From assembly GCA_947462495.1 (NCBI GenBank), contig CANHOY010000046.1, forward strand, positions 1 to 9,909: DNA of 9,909 nt, given 5' to 3'. This DNA is from Bacteroidota bacterium (GTDB taxonomy: Bacteria > Bacteroidota > Bacteroidia > Chitinophagales > Chitinophagaceae). Position numbers and translations under genes: made by a program. This document shows positions 1 through 7,572 of this stretch, piece by piece; within the stretch, counting starts at the first letter, position 1, and each line of letters starts with the position of its first letter. The notes below the pieces were generated by a model. It was not told the DNA's origin. It did not search any database and saw nothing but the letters and a program-made list of their open reading frames with translations.

Positions 1-6
1 AAACAG

Positions 7-951
7 ATGCAAAATCAAAACATTGATTCCATCGCATCTAAAGCATTTGCTTCTTCTTATCACACCCCCGTCTTATTTCATGAAACCATGGAGTATCTAA
101 ATATCCAACCTAATGGTATTTATGTGGATGCTACATTTGGAGGAGGAGGGCATAGCAAAGGCATCTTATCAAAGCTAGGCCCAGCAGGTCGTTTAATTGC
201 TTTTGATCAAGATGCGGATGCTAAAAACAATTTACCCGACGATAAGCGCCTTCTATTTGTACCAGAAAATTTTAAATATCTACAACGTTTTTTACGCTTA
301 CATCAAATAACTCAAGTAGATGGCGTATTAGCCGATTTAGGTGTGAGTAGTCATCAATTTGATGAAGGTACAAGAGGTTTCTCCACTAGGTATGATGGTC
401 CTTTTGATATGAGAATGGATCAACGCACAACTACCACTGCCGCCAATGTGGTAGAAAGTTATAGCGAAGCCGAATTGCATAAAATGTTTGAACTATATGG
501 TGAAGTGACCAATTCCAAAACACTAGCCAAACACATTGCTACCCAACGTAAGCATGTGAAATTAAACACGGTTCAAGATTTTAAAACATTTATAGCCCCT
601 GTAGTTAAAGGAAATCCCAACAAATATTGGGCACAAGTTTTTCAAGCCATAAGAATAGTAGTGAATGAAGAAATGGAAGTGTTAAAAGAGTTTTTAACGC
701 AACTGCCACTGGTCATTAAACCAGGGGGGCGTGCGGTAATCATCACTTTCCATTCTATAGAAGATCGTTTGGTAAAAAACGCTTTTCGTGTGTCGCAAGA
801 AGAAGAGAAAGATGCTCATCCTTTTCTTTCAACAGAAAGAGAAGTTTTTTGGAAAATCATTACAAAAAAACCTGTAGTGGCTTCTGAGAAAGAAATGAAA
901 GAAAACAATCGAAGCAGAAGTGCAAAATTGCGCGCTGCAGAAAGATTATAA
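7..951 (+). CDS. rsmH: 16S rRNA (cytosine-1402-N4)-methyltransferase RsmH (MraW)
   Basis: RsmH uses S-adenosylmethionine to methylate N4 of C1402 in the 16S rRNA decoding centre, in the cytoplasm. The 314-residue product has the usual family length. It begins the conserved fold with YHTPVL at residues 18-23. The SAM-binding loop VDATFGGGGHS is at 40-50, DLGVSS at 110-115, the FDMRMD motif at 133-138, TFHSIEDR at 247-254 and the C-terminal SRSAKLRAAERL at 303-314. The segment RIVVNEE near 216-222 matches the family's RI-VN-E signature. The ATG at 7 gives about 17 residues before the conserved region. The next in-frame ATG falls inside that region, so 7 is the best start, but only six bases lie upstream and an earlier start cannot be excluded. 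The stop is 5 bp before the FtsL-like gene. In many bacteria this gene follows mraZ, which would lie outside the window. Confidence 0.97.
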   Translation: MQNQNIDSIASKAFASSYHTPVLFHETMEYLNIQPNGIYVDATFGGGGHSKGILSKLGPAGRLIAFDQDADAKNNLPDDKRLLFVPENFKYLQRFLRLHQITQVDGVLADLGVSSHQFDEGTRGFSTRYDGPFDMRMDQRTTTTAANVVESYSEAELHKMFELYGEVTNSKTLAKHIATQRKHVKLNTVQDFKTFIAPVVKGNPNKYWAQVFQAIRIVVNEEMEVLKEFLTQLPLVIKPGGRAVIITFHSIEDRLVKNAFRVSQEEEKDAHPFLSTEREVFWKIITKKPVVASEKEMKENNRSRSAKLRAAERL

Positions 952-956
952 ATTGT

Positions 957-1328
957 ATGACCGAACCAATTAACCCTACCACTAAGACTACTTTTAAAAG
1001 TATGCTTAACTATCAGTGGATTGTCATGAACATTAGTTTCTTCTTGTTCATGGCATTAATTGCCATTTTATACATAGCGAACGGGCATCTTACCGATAAA
1101 ACCATTCGAAAAATAAATACTACTCATAAGGAGCTTAAAGAATTGCAATTTGAATACAAAACTTTAAAGTCCGATTTAATGCGTCGAAGCAGAGCGGTTG
1201 AAATACAAGACAAAGTAGCACCCTATGGTTTATTGGTGGCAAAAGAAATGCCGGTTCGTTTGTTGCAAGAAAATAAAATTAAAAATTACACTCAAGCTAT
1301 TTCTAAAGATAATTCTCAAAAAAAATAA
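957..1328 (+). CDS. ftsL: FtsL-like cell division protein
   Basis: This is a small bitopic membrane protein of 123 residues in the usual ftsL position between rsmH and ftsI. About 20 N-terminal residues, presumably cytoplasmic, precede one clear hydrophobic segment at about 21-41. A charged, heptad-like stretch follows at about 45-82 (KINTTHKELKELQFEYKTLK at 52-71) that should form a coiled coil in the periplasm. The segment LKSDLMRRSRAVEIQDKVAPYGL (about 70-92) resembles what I recall of the Bacteroidota FtsL-like family. In other bacteria FtsL pairs with FtsB and scaffolds and activates FtsW-FtsI at the septum. The same role is inferred here from position and architecture, because FtsL proteins diverge strongly in sequence. 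The start ATG is 5 bp after the rsmH stop, and the stop overlaps the ftsI start by one base. Such proteins are sometimes mislabelled as methyltransferases because of the neighbouring gene. Confidence 0.85.
   Translation: MTEPINPTTKTTFKSMLNYQWIVMNISFFLFMALIAILYIANGHLTDKTIRKINTTHKELKELQFEYKTLKSDLMRRSRAVEIQDKVAPYGLLVAKEMPVRLLQENKIKNYTQAISKDNSQKK
1022..1065 (+). repeat. Overlapping inverted repeats inside ftsL
   Basis: Positions 1022-1031 can pair with 1046-1055 (core CATGAAC / GTTCATG, extended to 10 pairs including one G-T wobble) around a 14-base loop. The second arm overlaps a smaller stem, TGGCA at 1051-1055 with TGCCA at 1061-1065, so the two hairpins would exclude each other. They lie in the sequence encoding the transmembrane helix of the FtsL-like protein. 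Pairs of this size are expected by chance several times in 10 kb of AT-rich DNA, so a function is not established. Confidence 0.35.
1319..1325 (+). other. Candidate -1 slippery heptamer at the ftsL/ftsI junction
   Basis: The ftsL gene ends in a run of eight A (1318-1325) directly before its TAA stop. In the ftsL frame the last seven bases read A_AAA_AAA, the phase required for tandem -1 slippage. The -1 frame continues AAA-ATA-ATG-GAC, which enters ftsI in frame with no intervening stop. The sequence pattern is observed directly. Actual frameshifting is unproven, and FtsL-FtsI topology makes a useful fusion doubtful. Confidence 0.3.
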
Positions 1329-3442
1329 TGGACGTAAAACGCGACATATTGTGGAGGGTTTATTTAAGTTTTATACTTATTGTATTGGTGTGTATCCTTA
1401 TTTTAAGTAAGGCGTTTTACATACAACAAGTACAAGGAAAGTATTGGAGAAGTTTAAGTGATAGTTTGCATCAAAAAATTGTAGAGATACCTGCTGCAAG
1501 GGGTACCATCTATAGCGAGGATGGACAAATGTTAAGTACCAATATTCCGCAATTTGATATTTATATTGATTTTAGAGTAACGCCTCTTCATGAAAAAAAT
1601 GGTTTCTTATTTAGAAATAATATAGATTCTTTAAGTTTAAGTTTAGCGGCATTATTTAAAGACAAGTCGGCAGAAAAATACAAAGACGATTTAACAAATG
1701 CATTTAATATTAGTGAAGGCAATTATGAATTAAGAAAGAAAATTTCTTATCGTGAGTATTTAGCATTGGCTAAATTCCCCTTATTTAAGTTGGGTAGGTA
1801 TAAAAGTGGTTTGATTGCCCAAGAAAAAAATATTCGTTTAAATCCTTACGAAAATATTGGATATAGAACCATAGGTTTAGCGAGAGATGAAAATAAAGTA
1901 GGATTAGAAAAATCTTATGATACGGTTTTAAACGGTCGCAATGGTCGTCAGTTAGTTCGTGCTATTGCAGGCGGGGTGACTGTTCCAGTAGAAGAAGGAT
2001 TATTTGAAATTGAGCCAGAAACTGGAAAAGATATTGTAAGCACACTGGATGTTTTTATTCAGGAGATAACAGAAAATGCCCTGAAAAAAATGATGATTCA
2101 AAATGAAGCTACTACCGGTGTTGCCATGGTGATGGAAGTGAAAACAGGTAAAATTAAAGCCATTGCTAATTTAGGTAAGGTAGGAGAGGGTGTTTATGTA
2201 GAAGATTTAAATTATGCAATCACACCCACAGAGCCAGGATCAACATTTAAATTGGTTACATTATTATCTGCTTTAGAGGATGGAAATGTAACTCTCAATT
2301 CTAGATTAAATTTAGAAGGGGGAGTTTGGAAAGTTGCAGGACAAACCGTTTTTGATTCAGAAAAGCATGGCAAATTTGATGCTTCTGTTTTAGAAGCATT
2401 CGAGGAAAGCTCTAATGTAGGTATGGCAAAAATTGCCATGACACATTATAGCAATAAAGTAGATGTTTTCTTTAAGCACTTGTCAAAACTGAGATTAGAT
2501 TCGACATCAGGAATAGATTTAGTAGGGGAACGTCAGCCTAGATTGGTAAAACCGGGAAGCAGACTATGGGGTCCTACTACACTACCTTGGATGGCATTTG
2601 GATATAATATTGAAATATCTCCTATTCAGACTTTGAATTTATATAATAGTATTGCCAATAATGGAGTGATGATGCGCCCTTATCTTGTTAATGCCATACA
2701 AGAAGAAGGTAAAAAAATAAAAACATTTTCACCTACAATATATAACGCACAATTATGCAAGCCAAGTACTATTAGAGATTTACGCATCGCATTAGAAGGT
2801 GTATGTATTAATGGAACTGGTAAAAATTTGTTTAAGAATAGCTTATATAAAGTGGCAGGTAAAACAGGTACTGCAAAAGTGGCGAATGGTAATAAGGGTT
2901 ATGGAGAAGGTATTTTTCAATCTTCTTTTGCAGGCTATTTTCCAGCAGACAATCCCCAATATACTTGTGTGGTTATCATAAAAAATAGGCCACATGCTCC
3001 TATATTTTATGGAGCTTCAGTTGCTGGTCCTGTATTTAAAGAAATTTCAGACCGCTTGTATTCGACTTATATTCAAAATAAAATTGGAGTTACTCCTATT
3101 TCTCCAATCAAGGATAGTCAATTGTTTAATTATAGCATTTCAAAAATGTCTTTACAAACCATTGCAAAACAATTGTCTATTCAATACCAAGATTCTTCTT
3201 TGTCTTCTAATGATTGGATTCAATTACAAGGGAAGGGAAAGACATTGAAAGCAGCGCAACAAGTTATTTCGGATAGTTCTATGCCTAATATGACAGGCAT
3301 GAAATTGCAAGATGCATTATGGCTATGCGAGAAGAAAGGGTTGTTGGTGAAGTGTGTAGGAAAAGGGAAAGTAGTGAAACAAAGTATAGCACAAGGTGAA
3401 TATATCGCTAAAGGACAACAAATTCTAATTGAATTAAATTAA
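1328..3442 (+). CDS. ftsI: Septal peptidoglycan transpeptidase FtsI (class B PBP3) with C-terminal PASTA domain
   Basis: This class B penicillin-binding protein crosslinks septal peptidoglycan together with FtsW. The 704-residue product has a short cytoplasmic tail and one membrane anchor at about 11-31. A PBP dimer/pedestal domain follows (ARGTIYSEDG at 57-66 and GLEKSYDTVLNGRNG at 192-206). The transpeptidase domain starts at about 240. All three catalytic motifs are intact: STFK at 305-308 with nucleophile Ser305, SSN at 361-363 and KTGT at 512-515. After a linker of about 60 residues, residues 650-704 (MPNMTGMKLQDAL onward) form a single PASTA-like domain, which explains the excess over the 588-residue E. 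coli protein. The ATG at 1328 shares its A with the ftsL stop, and the stop shares a base with the murE start, which suggests translational coupling at both ends. The first residues MDVKRDILWR before the anchor fit the usual short cytoplasmic tail. Confidence 0.96.
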   Translation: MDVKRDILWRVYLSFILIVLVCILILSKAFYIQQVQGKYWRSLSDSLHQKIVEIPAARGTIYSEDGQMLSTNIPQFDIYIDFRVTPLHEKNGFLFRNNIDSLSLSLAALFKDKSAEKYKDDLTNAFNISEGNYELRKKISYREYLALAKFPLFKLGRYKSGLIAQEKNIRLNPYENIGYRTIGLARDENKVGLEKSYDTVLNGRNGRQLVRAIAGGVTVPVEEGLFEIEPETGKDIVSTLDVFIQEITENALKKMMIQNEATTGVAMVMEVKTGKIKAIANLGKVGEGVYVEDLNYAITPTEPGSTFKLVTLLSALEDGNVTLNSRLNLEGGVWKVAGQTVFDSEKHGKFDASVLEAFEESSNVGMAKIAMTHYSNKVDVFFKHLSKLRLDSTSGIDLVGERQPRLVKPGSRLWGPTTLPWMAFGYNIEISPIQTLNLYNSIANNGVMMRPYLVNAIQEEGKKIKTFSPTIYNAQLCKPSTIRDLRIALEGVCINGTGKNLFKNSLYKVAGKTGTAKVANGNKGYGEGIFQSSFAGYFPADNPQYTCVVIIKNRPHAPIFYGASVAGPVFKEISDRLYSTYIQNKIGVTPISPIKDSQLFNYSISKMSLQTIAKQLSIQYQDSSLSSNDWIQLQGKGKTLKAAQQVISDSSMPNMTGMKLQDALWLCEKKGLLVKCVGKGKVVKQSIAQGEYIAKGQQILIELN

Positions 3443-4905
3443 TGAAAGCACTACAAAATATATTATTTGGTGTTAAATTAAGAGAAGTAGTAGGTACGAC
3501 TCAACAAGAAGTGACCAGCTTGCAAATTGATTCTAGAAAAATTAATCCAGGTGCAGTATTTGTTGCTATTAATGGAACTAAGTCGGACGGTCATACTTTT
3601 ATCACTACTGCTATTGAAAAGGGAGCTACCGTTATTGTATGTGAGCAGAAGCCAAAGGAGATAAAAAATACAGTTACTTATATTATGGTTGAAAATGCGC
3701 AAGAGGCCGTGGCTATTATGGCGCATCAATTTTATGACGAACCTTCTGCTCAATTAAAATTAGTAGGAGTTACTGGTACGAATGGTAAAACAACAGTGGC
3801 TACTTTATTATTTAAATTATTTAATCAACTGGGCTATACCTGTGGCTTAATAAGTACTATTGAAAATTATATCGGCAATAGTATTATACCTTCTACACAC
3901 ACTACGCCCGATCCTATACAATTAAATCATTTATTGTCTCAAATGGTGGAAGCGGGTTGCACACATGTATTTATGGAAGTGAGCAGCCATGCCATTCATC
4001 AACATCGTATCACTGGATTGCAATTTGTGGGCGGTGCATTTACCAATATTACGCATGATCACTTAGATTATCATCAAACATTTGAGGCCTATCTAGAGGC
4101 TAAAAAAGGGTTCTTCAATCAACTTCCAAGCAATGCGTTTGCTCTAACAAATTTGGATGATAAAAATGGAGCAAAAATGCTAGCCTCTACAAAAGCTAAA
4201 AAATTAACTTATGCATTACATGCGCCTGCCAATTATAAAGGCAAGGTTTTAGAAAATGTTTTAAGTGGCTTGGTCATGAATATTAATGACATAGAAGTGC
4301 ATTGCCGATTGATTGGATCTTTTAACGCCTATAATTTATTAGCCGTATATGGTATAGCCATTGAGTTGGGCGAAAAAGCGCAAGAAGTGTTGGTTGTTTT
4401 AAGTGCATTAACTGGTGCAGAAGGCAGATTCGATTATATAGTGAGCAAAGAAAATATTATAGGGATTGTAGACTACGCACATACGCCAGATGCTTTAGAA
4501 AATGTATTGACCACCATTGCTAAATTAAGAAAGGGCAATGAAACAGTTATTACGGTGGTGGGATGTGGCGGGGATAGAGATAAAACGAAAAGGCCCATCA
4601 TGGCTCAAGTAGCTTGTGATTTAAGTAACAAGGTATTTTTTACTAGTGACAATCCTCGTTCCGAAGATCCTAATGAAATAATAAAAGATATGGAGTTTGG
4701 TTTAACCAGTGCTGCCAAAAGAAAGTACATCAATATAGTAGATCGTAAGGAAGCTATTAAAGCGGCCATCAGTTTTGCAAAATCGGGAGATATTATTTTA
4801 ATAGCAGGCAAAGGACATGAAAAATATCAAGATATAAAAGGGGTGAAGCATGATTTTGACGACAAGCAAATTTTACAAAACCTATTTAATGATTTAGCTA
4901 AATAA
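3442..4905 (+). CDS. murE: UDP-MurNAc-L-Ala-D-Glu:meso-diaminopimelate ligase MurE
   Basis: MurE is a cytoplasmic ATP-dependent ligase that adds the third amino acid to the UDP-MurNAc dipeptide. The 487-residue length is typical. The N-terminal domain (1-100) carries the substrate-binding motif DSRKINPGAVFVA at 30-42. The central ATPase domain has the P-loop TGTNGKTT at 111-118, TTPDP at 154-158 and EVSSHA at 179-184. It also has THDHLDYH at 204-211 and Lys221 in EAKKGF, the position of the carbamylated lysine in the family. The C-terminal domain has DYAHTPDAL at 344-352, GCGGDRD at 374-380, DNPRSEDP at 403-410 and GKGHE at 456-460. The DNPR motif with its arginine marks enzymes selecting meso-diaminopimelate; L-lysine enzymes carry other residues there. 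A diaminopimelate-type wall is therefore predicted. The start ATG overlaps the ftsI stop by one base. Confidence 0.97.
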   Translation: MKALQNILFGVKLREVVGTTQQEVTSLQIDSRKINPGAVFVAINGTKSDGHTFITTAIEKGATVIVCEQKPKEIKNTVTYIMVENAQEAVAIMAHQFYDEPSAQLKLVGVTGTNGKTTVATLLFKLFNQLGYTCGLISTIENYIGNSIIPSTHTTPDPIQLNHLLSQMVEAGCTHVFMEVSSHAIHQHRITGLQFVGGAFTNITHDHLDYHQTFEAYLEAKKGFFNQLPSNAFALTNLDDKNGAKMLASTKAKKLTYALHAPANYKGKVLENVLSGLVMNINDIEVHCRLIGSFNAYNLLAVYGIAIELGEKAQEVLVVLSALTGAEGRFDYIVSKENIIGIVDYAHTPDALENVLTTIAKLRKGNETVITVVGCGGDRDKTKRPIMAQVACDLSNKVFFTSDNPRSEDPNEIIKDMEFGLTSAAKRKYINIVDRKEAIKAAISFAKSGDIILIAGKGHEKYQDIKGVKHDFDDKQILQNLFNDLAK

Positions 4906-4912
4906 TTAAACT

Positions 4913-6226
4913 ATGTTGTATCAATTATTTTCATGGGTTGACAAACAATTTCACATTCCTGGCTTAGGTCTATTTCAGTTCCTAACCTCAAGAATAGCGA
5001 TGGCTATTTTATTGTCATTATTTATTGCAACAGTTTATGGAAAGAAAATAATTTTGTATTTACAGAAAAAACAAATTGGAGAATCAGTAAGAGATTTAGG
5101 TTTAGCAGGTGAGCAACAAAAAAAAGGAACTCCCACCATGGGGGGTATTATTATCTTATTAAGCATATTAATTCCTACCCTTTTATTTGCCAACTTAGAT
5201 AAAGTGTATATCCGTTTAATGATTTTGTGTACAGTTTGGTTAGGCTTAATAGGATTTTTAGATGACTATTTTAAAATTAGAGCCAGAAAGCAAGCGTTGG
5301 CACAAGGGGCGGCCTACAAAAAACAAAATAGTGATGGTTTAGCTGGTATATCAAAAATTATTGGACAAATAGGTCTTGGAATTATCATAGGTGTTACCCT
5401 TTATTTTAGCAATGCCGTTACGGTTGAAAGAGAAATTATATCTGAATCGGTATCTGCTAGTTTGCAAAAAGGAGAGAAAGTGGCAAAGGGTGCTGATATT
5501 GTCATTAGGAAAATTAATGGAGTGGAGAGACGATTTGTAAAAGTAAAGACACCTATTACTACTATTCCTTTTGTAAAAAATCATGAATTTAATTATAGTA
5601 GATTAATAAGTTGGATGGGTCCGGGTGCAGAAAAATATACCTGGATAGTGTATATACTCATTGTTACGTTTATTATTACAGCGGTATCCAATGGGGCCAA
5701 TTTAACTGATGGATTAGATGGCTTAGCCGCTGGGGTGAGTGCTATTATTGGTGCCGCCTTAGGGGTGTTTGTTTATGTAAGTGGTAACTATGTATTTGCC
5801 GATTATTTAAATGTAATGTACATTCCTAATTTAGGGGAGTTATCCATTTTTGTGGGCGCTTTTGTGGGTGCTTGTATAGGATTTTTATGGTACAATGCTT
5901 ATCCAGCACAAGTGTTTATGGGAGATACGGGAAGTTTGGCATTAGGGGGCATCATTGCTTCATTAGCCATTATAGTAAGAAAAGAATTATTGATTCCTAT
6001 TTTTTGCGGGGTGTTTTTAATTGAAAATTTAAGTGTCATTATTCAAGTAAGTTATTTTAAGTATACCAAAAAGAAATTTGGTGAAGGACGTCGTGTGTTT
6101 TTAATGAGCCCCTTGCATCATCATTATCAGAAAAAAGGGTTTCATGAAAGCAAGATAGCTGTACGTTTTTGGATCATCACCATATTATTAGTGGTTGTTT
6201 CTATATTAACCTTAAAGACAAGATAA
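4913..6226 (+). CDS. mraY: Phospho-N-acetylmuramoyl-pentapeptide transferase MraY
   Basis: MraY transfers phospho-MurNAc-pentapeptide from UDP to undecaprenyl phosphate to make lipid I, the first membrane step of wall synthesis. The product is a multi-pass membrane protein of 437 residues. Family motifs are GTPTMGG at 72-78, the Asp pair D117-D118, NLTDGLDG at 263-270, FMGDTGSLALGG at 335-346 with Asp338 (matching E. coli Asp267) and PLHHHYQKKG at 400-409. All key residues are present. It is 77 residues longer than the 360-residue E. coli protein. By my hand alignment about 69 extra residues lie between the Asp pair and NLTDGLDG. About 13 are in the cytoplasmic loop after DDY and about 56 in the periplasmic loop between the fourth and fifth helices (about 165-243). 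Long MraY forms are, as I recall, usual in Bacteroidota. The gene starts 7 bp after murE and ends 3 bp before murD. Confidence 0.97.
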   Translation: MLYQLFSWVDKQFHIPGLGLFQFLTSRIAMAILLSLFIATVYGKKIILYLQKKQIGESVRDLGLAGEQQKKGTPTMGGIIILLSILIPTLLFANLDKVYIRLMILCTVWLGLIGFLDDYFKIRARKQALAQGAAYKKQNSDGLAGISKIIGQIGLGIIIGVTLYFSNAVTVEREIISESVSASLQKGEKVAKGADIVIRKINGVERRFVKVKTPITTIPFVKNHEFNYSRLISWMGPGAEKYTWIVYILIVTFIITAVSNGANLTDGLDGLAAGVSAIIGAALGVFVYVSGNYVFADYLNVMYIPNLGELSIFVGAFVGACIGFLWYNAYPAQVFMGDTGSLALGGIIASLAIIVRKELLIPIFCGVFLIENLSVIIQVSYFKYTKKKFGEGRRVFLMSPLHHHYQKKGFHESKIAVRFWIITILLVVVSILTLKTR

Positions 6227-6229
6227 ACA

Positions 6230-6232
6230 TTG
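6230..6232 (+). promoter_or_regulatory. TTG initiation codon of murD
   Basis: The mraY stop and murD start read TAA-ACA-TTG in one frame. TTG is the only recognised start codon between that stop and the first conserved residues of MurD. No purine-rich Shine-Dalgarno match of good quality lies upstream. Translation of murD therefore probably depends on ribosomes finishing mraY just before, and the weak start may lower MurD output relative to its neighbours. That effect on level is inference. Confidence 0.8.
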
Positions 6233-7570
6233 GCAAAAAAATTAGTCATATTAGGTGCAGGTGAAAGCGGAGTAGGAGCTGCTTTATTAGCAAAGCAAAA
6301 AGGCTATGAAGTATTTGTATCTGATGGCGGCGCTATTAAAGCTAATTTTCAAAAAGAGTTAGAAGACAATGGAATTGCTTTCGAATCAGGTAAGCATACT
6401 GTAGATACAATATTAGCTGCGGATGAAGTAATGAAAAGCCCAGGTATTCCTGAAAAAAATGAAATGGTAAAAGCTATTAGGGCCAAGGGCATTTCGGTCA
6501 TTAGTGAAATTGAATTTGGATACAGATACAAAGGCCATAGTAAAATTGCAGCCATTACAGGAAGTAATGGAAAAAGCACCACTACTGCATTGTTATATCA
6601 TATTTGCAAATTGGTCAATGAGGATGTAGCGATGGTAGGAAATATTGGCTTTTCTTTTGCACGTCAAATTGCCCTTGCGCCAAAAGCTTTATACATTATT
6701 GAGGTCAGCTCCTTTCAATTAGATGACATCAAATATTTCAAGCCAGAAATTGCTATTTTATTAAATATCTCTGAAGATCATCTTGATAGATATGAGTACC
6801 AATTTGAAAATTATATCAAAAGTAAGTTTCGAATTATTGAAAATCAAACCGAAGAAGATTATTTCATCTATTGCATCGATGATGAAGTAATTGTTAAACA
6901 TCTAGAACTACTAACCACAAATACTAACCCACTACCATTTTCTATGAAACAAGAAGTAAAAAAAGGAGGCTACATCAAGAACGATCAAATGATGTTAAAA
7001 ATCCAAGAAGAACGTGTTACGATGAGCATTTATGATTTCGCCTTAAAGGGAAAACACAATGCTTATAACACTATGGCAGCAAGCATTGCAGCCACTACCT
7101 TAGGCATCCGAAAAGAAAAAATTCGCGAAGCCGTTAGCAATTTCCATAGTTTGGAACATCGAATGGAATTTGTTGCCACTGTCAGAGGGGTCGACTTTAT
7201 CAATGACAGCAAAGCCACCAATGTAAACAGCACTTGGTATGCACTAGAAAGCATGCAAAAGAAAACTGTTTTAATATTAGGCGGTGTAGACAAGGGCAAT
7301 GACTATGAATTAATTGCAGAATTAGTTAAAGAAAAAGTAAAAGCTATAATATGTATGGGTACAGACAATAAAAAAATCATCGATTTTTTTAAGGATTTAG
7401 TACCTACTATTATTGAAACGGATAGTGCTAAAAAAGCAGTGAATGCATCTTTTAAATTAGCTGAAAAAGGAGAACTGGTATTAATGAGCCCTGCCTGCGC
7501 AAGTTTTGATTTATTTAAAAATTACGAAGACAGAGGTCGTCAATTTAAAGAGTCAGTTAAAGAACTATAA
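6230..7570 (+). CDS. murD: UDP-MurNAc-L-alanine:D-glutamate ligase MurD, TTG start
   Basis: MurD adds D-glutamate to UDP-MurNAc-L-Ala in the cytoplasm with ATP, the step before MurE. The 446-residue product starts with a Rossmann-like domain (KLVILGAGESGVG at 4-16). The P-loop TGSNGKSTT is at 110-118, EVSSFQLD at 158-165 and NISEDHLDRY at 179-188. Lys199 aligns with the carbamylated Lys198 of E. coli. The C-terminal half has KGKHNAYN at 273-280, HRMEFV at 310-315, NDSKATN at 325-331 and SPACASFDLFKNYEDRG at 420-436. The start must be the TTG at 6230. It sits immediately before AKKLVILGAG, a stop lies two codons upstream in the same frame, and the first internal ATG is at residue 68, well inside the conserved domain. 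The mraY stop TAA (6224-6226) is in the same reading phase. Codon use between about 6840 and 7260 is richer in C-ending codons than the flanks. Confidence 0.96.
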   Translation: MAKKLVILGAGESGVGAALLAKQKGYEVFVSDGGAIKANFQKELEDNGIAFESGKHTVDTILAADEVMKSPGIPEKNEMVKAIRAKGISVISEIEFGYRYKGHSKIAAITGSNGKSTTTALLYHICKLVNEDVAMVGNIGFSFARQIALAPKALYIIEVSSFQLDDIKYFKPEIAILLNISEDHLDRYEYQFENYIKSKFRIIENQTEEDYFIYCIDDEVIVKHLELLTTNTNPLPFSMKQEVKKGGYIKNDQMMLKIQEERVTMSIYDFALKGKHNAYNTMAASIAATTLGIRKEKIREAVSNFHSLEHRMEFVATVRGVDFINDSKATNVNSTWYALESMQKKTVLILGGVDKGNDYELIAELVKEKVKAIICMGTDNKKIIDFFKDLVPTIIETDSAKKAVNASFKLAEKGELVLMSPACASFDLFKNYEDRGRQFKESVKEL

Positions 7571-7572
7571 TT

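Noticed and set aside
1225..1410. Short + strand reading frame across the ftsL/ftsI junction
   Set aside because: It overlaps the end of ftsL and the start of ftsI in another frame, with a Lys/Cys-rich low-quality translation and no recognisable domain.
1629..1645. Tandem TTTAAG-like repeat in ftsI
   Set aside because: It simply encodes Ser-Leu-Ser-Leu-Ser-Leu with the same codons; three imperfect units do not suggest a mobile or regulatory repeat.
2799..3248. Two + strand frames inside ftsI (2799-2981 and 2994-3248)
   Set aside because: They lie fully inside the transpeptidase and linker coding region of FtsI, which is well conserved in its own frame, and resemble no known protein.
3478..3753. 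Antisense frame opposite murE
   Set aside because: It is the mirror of a strongly conserved MurE N-terminal domain with no independent coding signal.
4900..4915. Possible internal promoter or terminator between murE and mraY
   Set aside because: The gap is only 7 bp, with no stem followed by a T-run and no convincing promoter elements.
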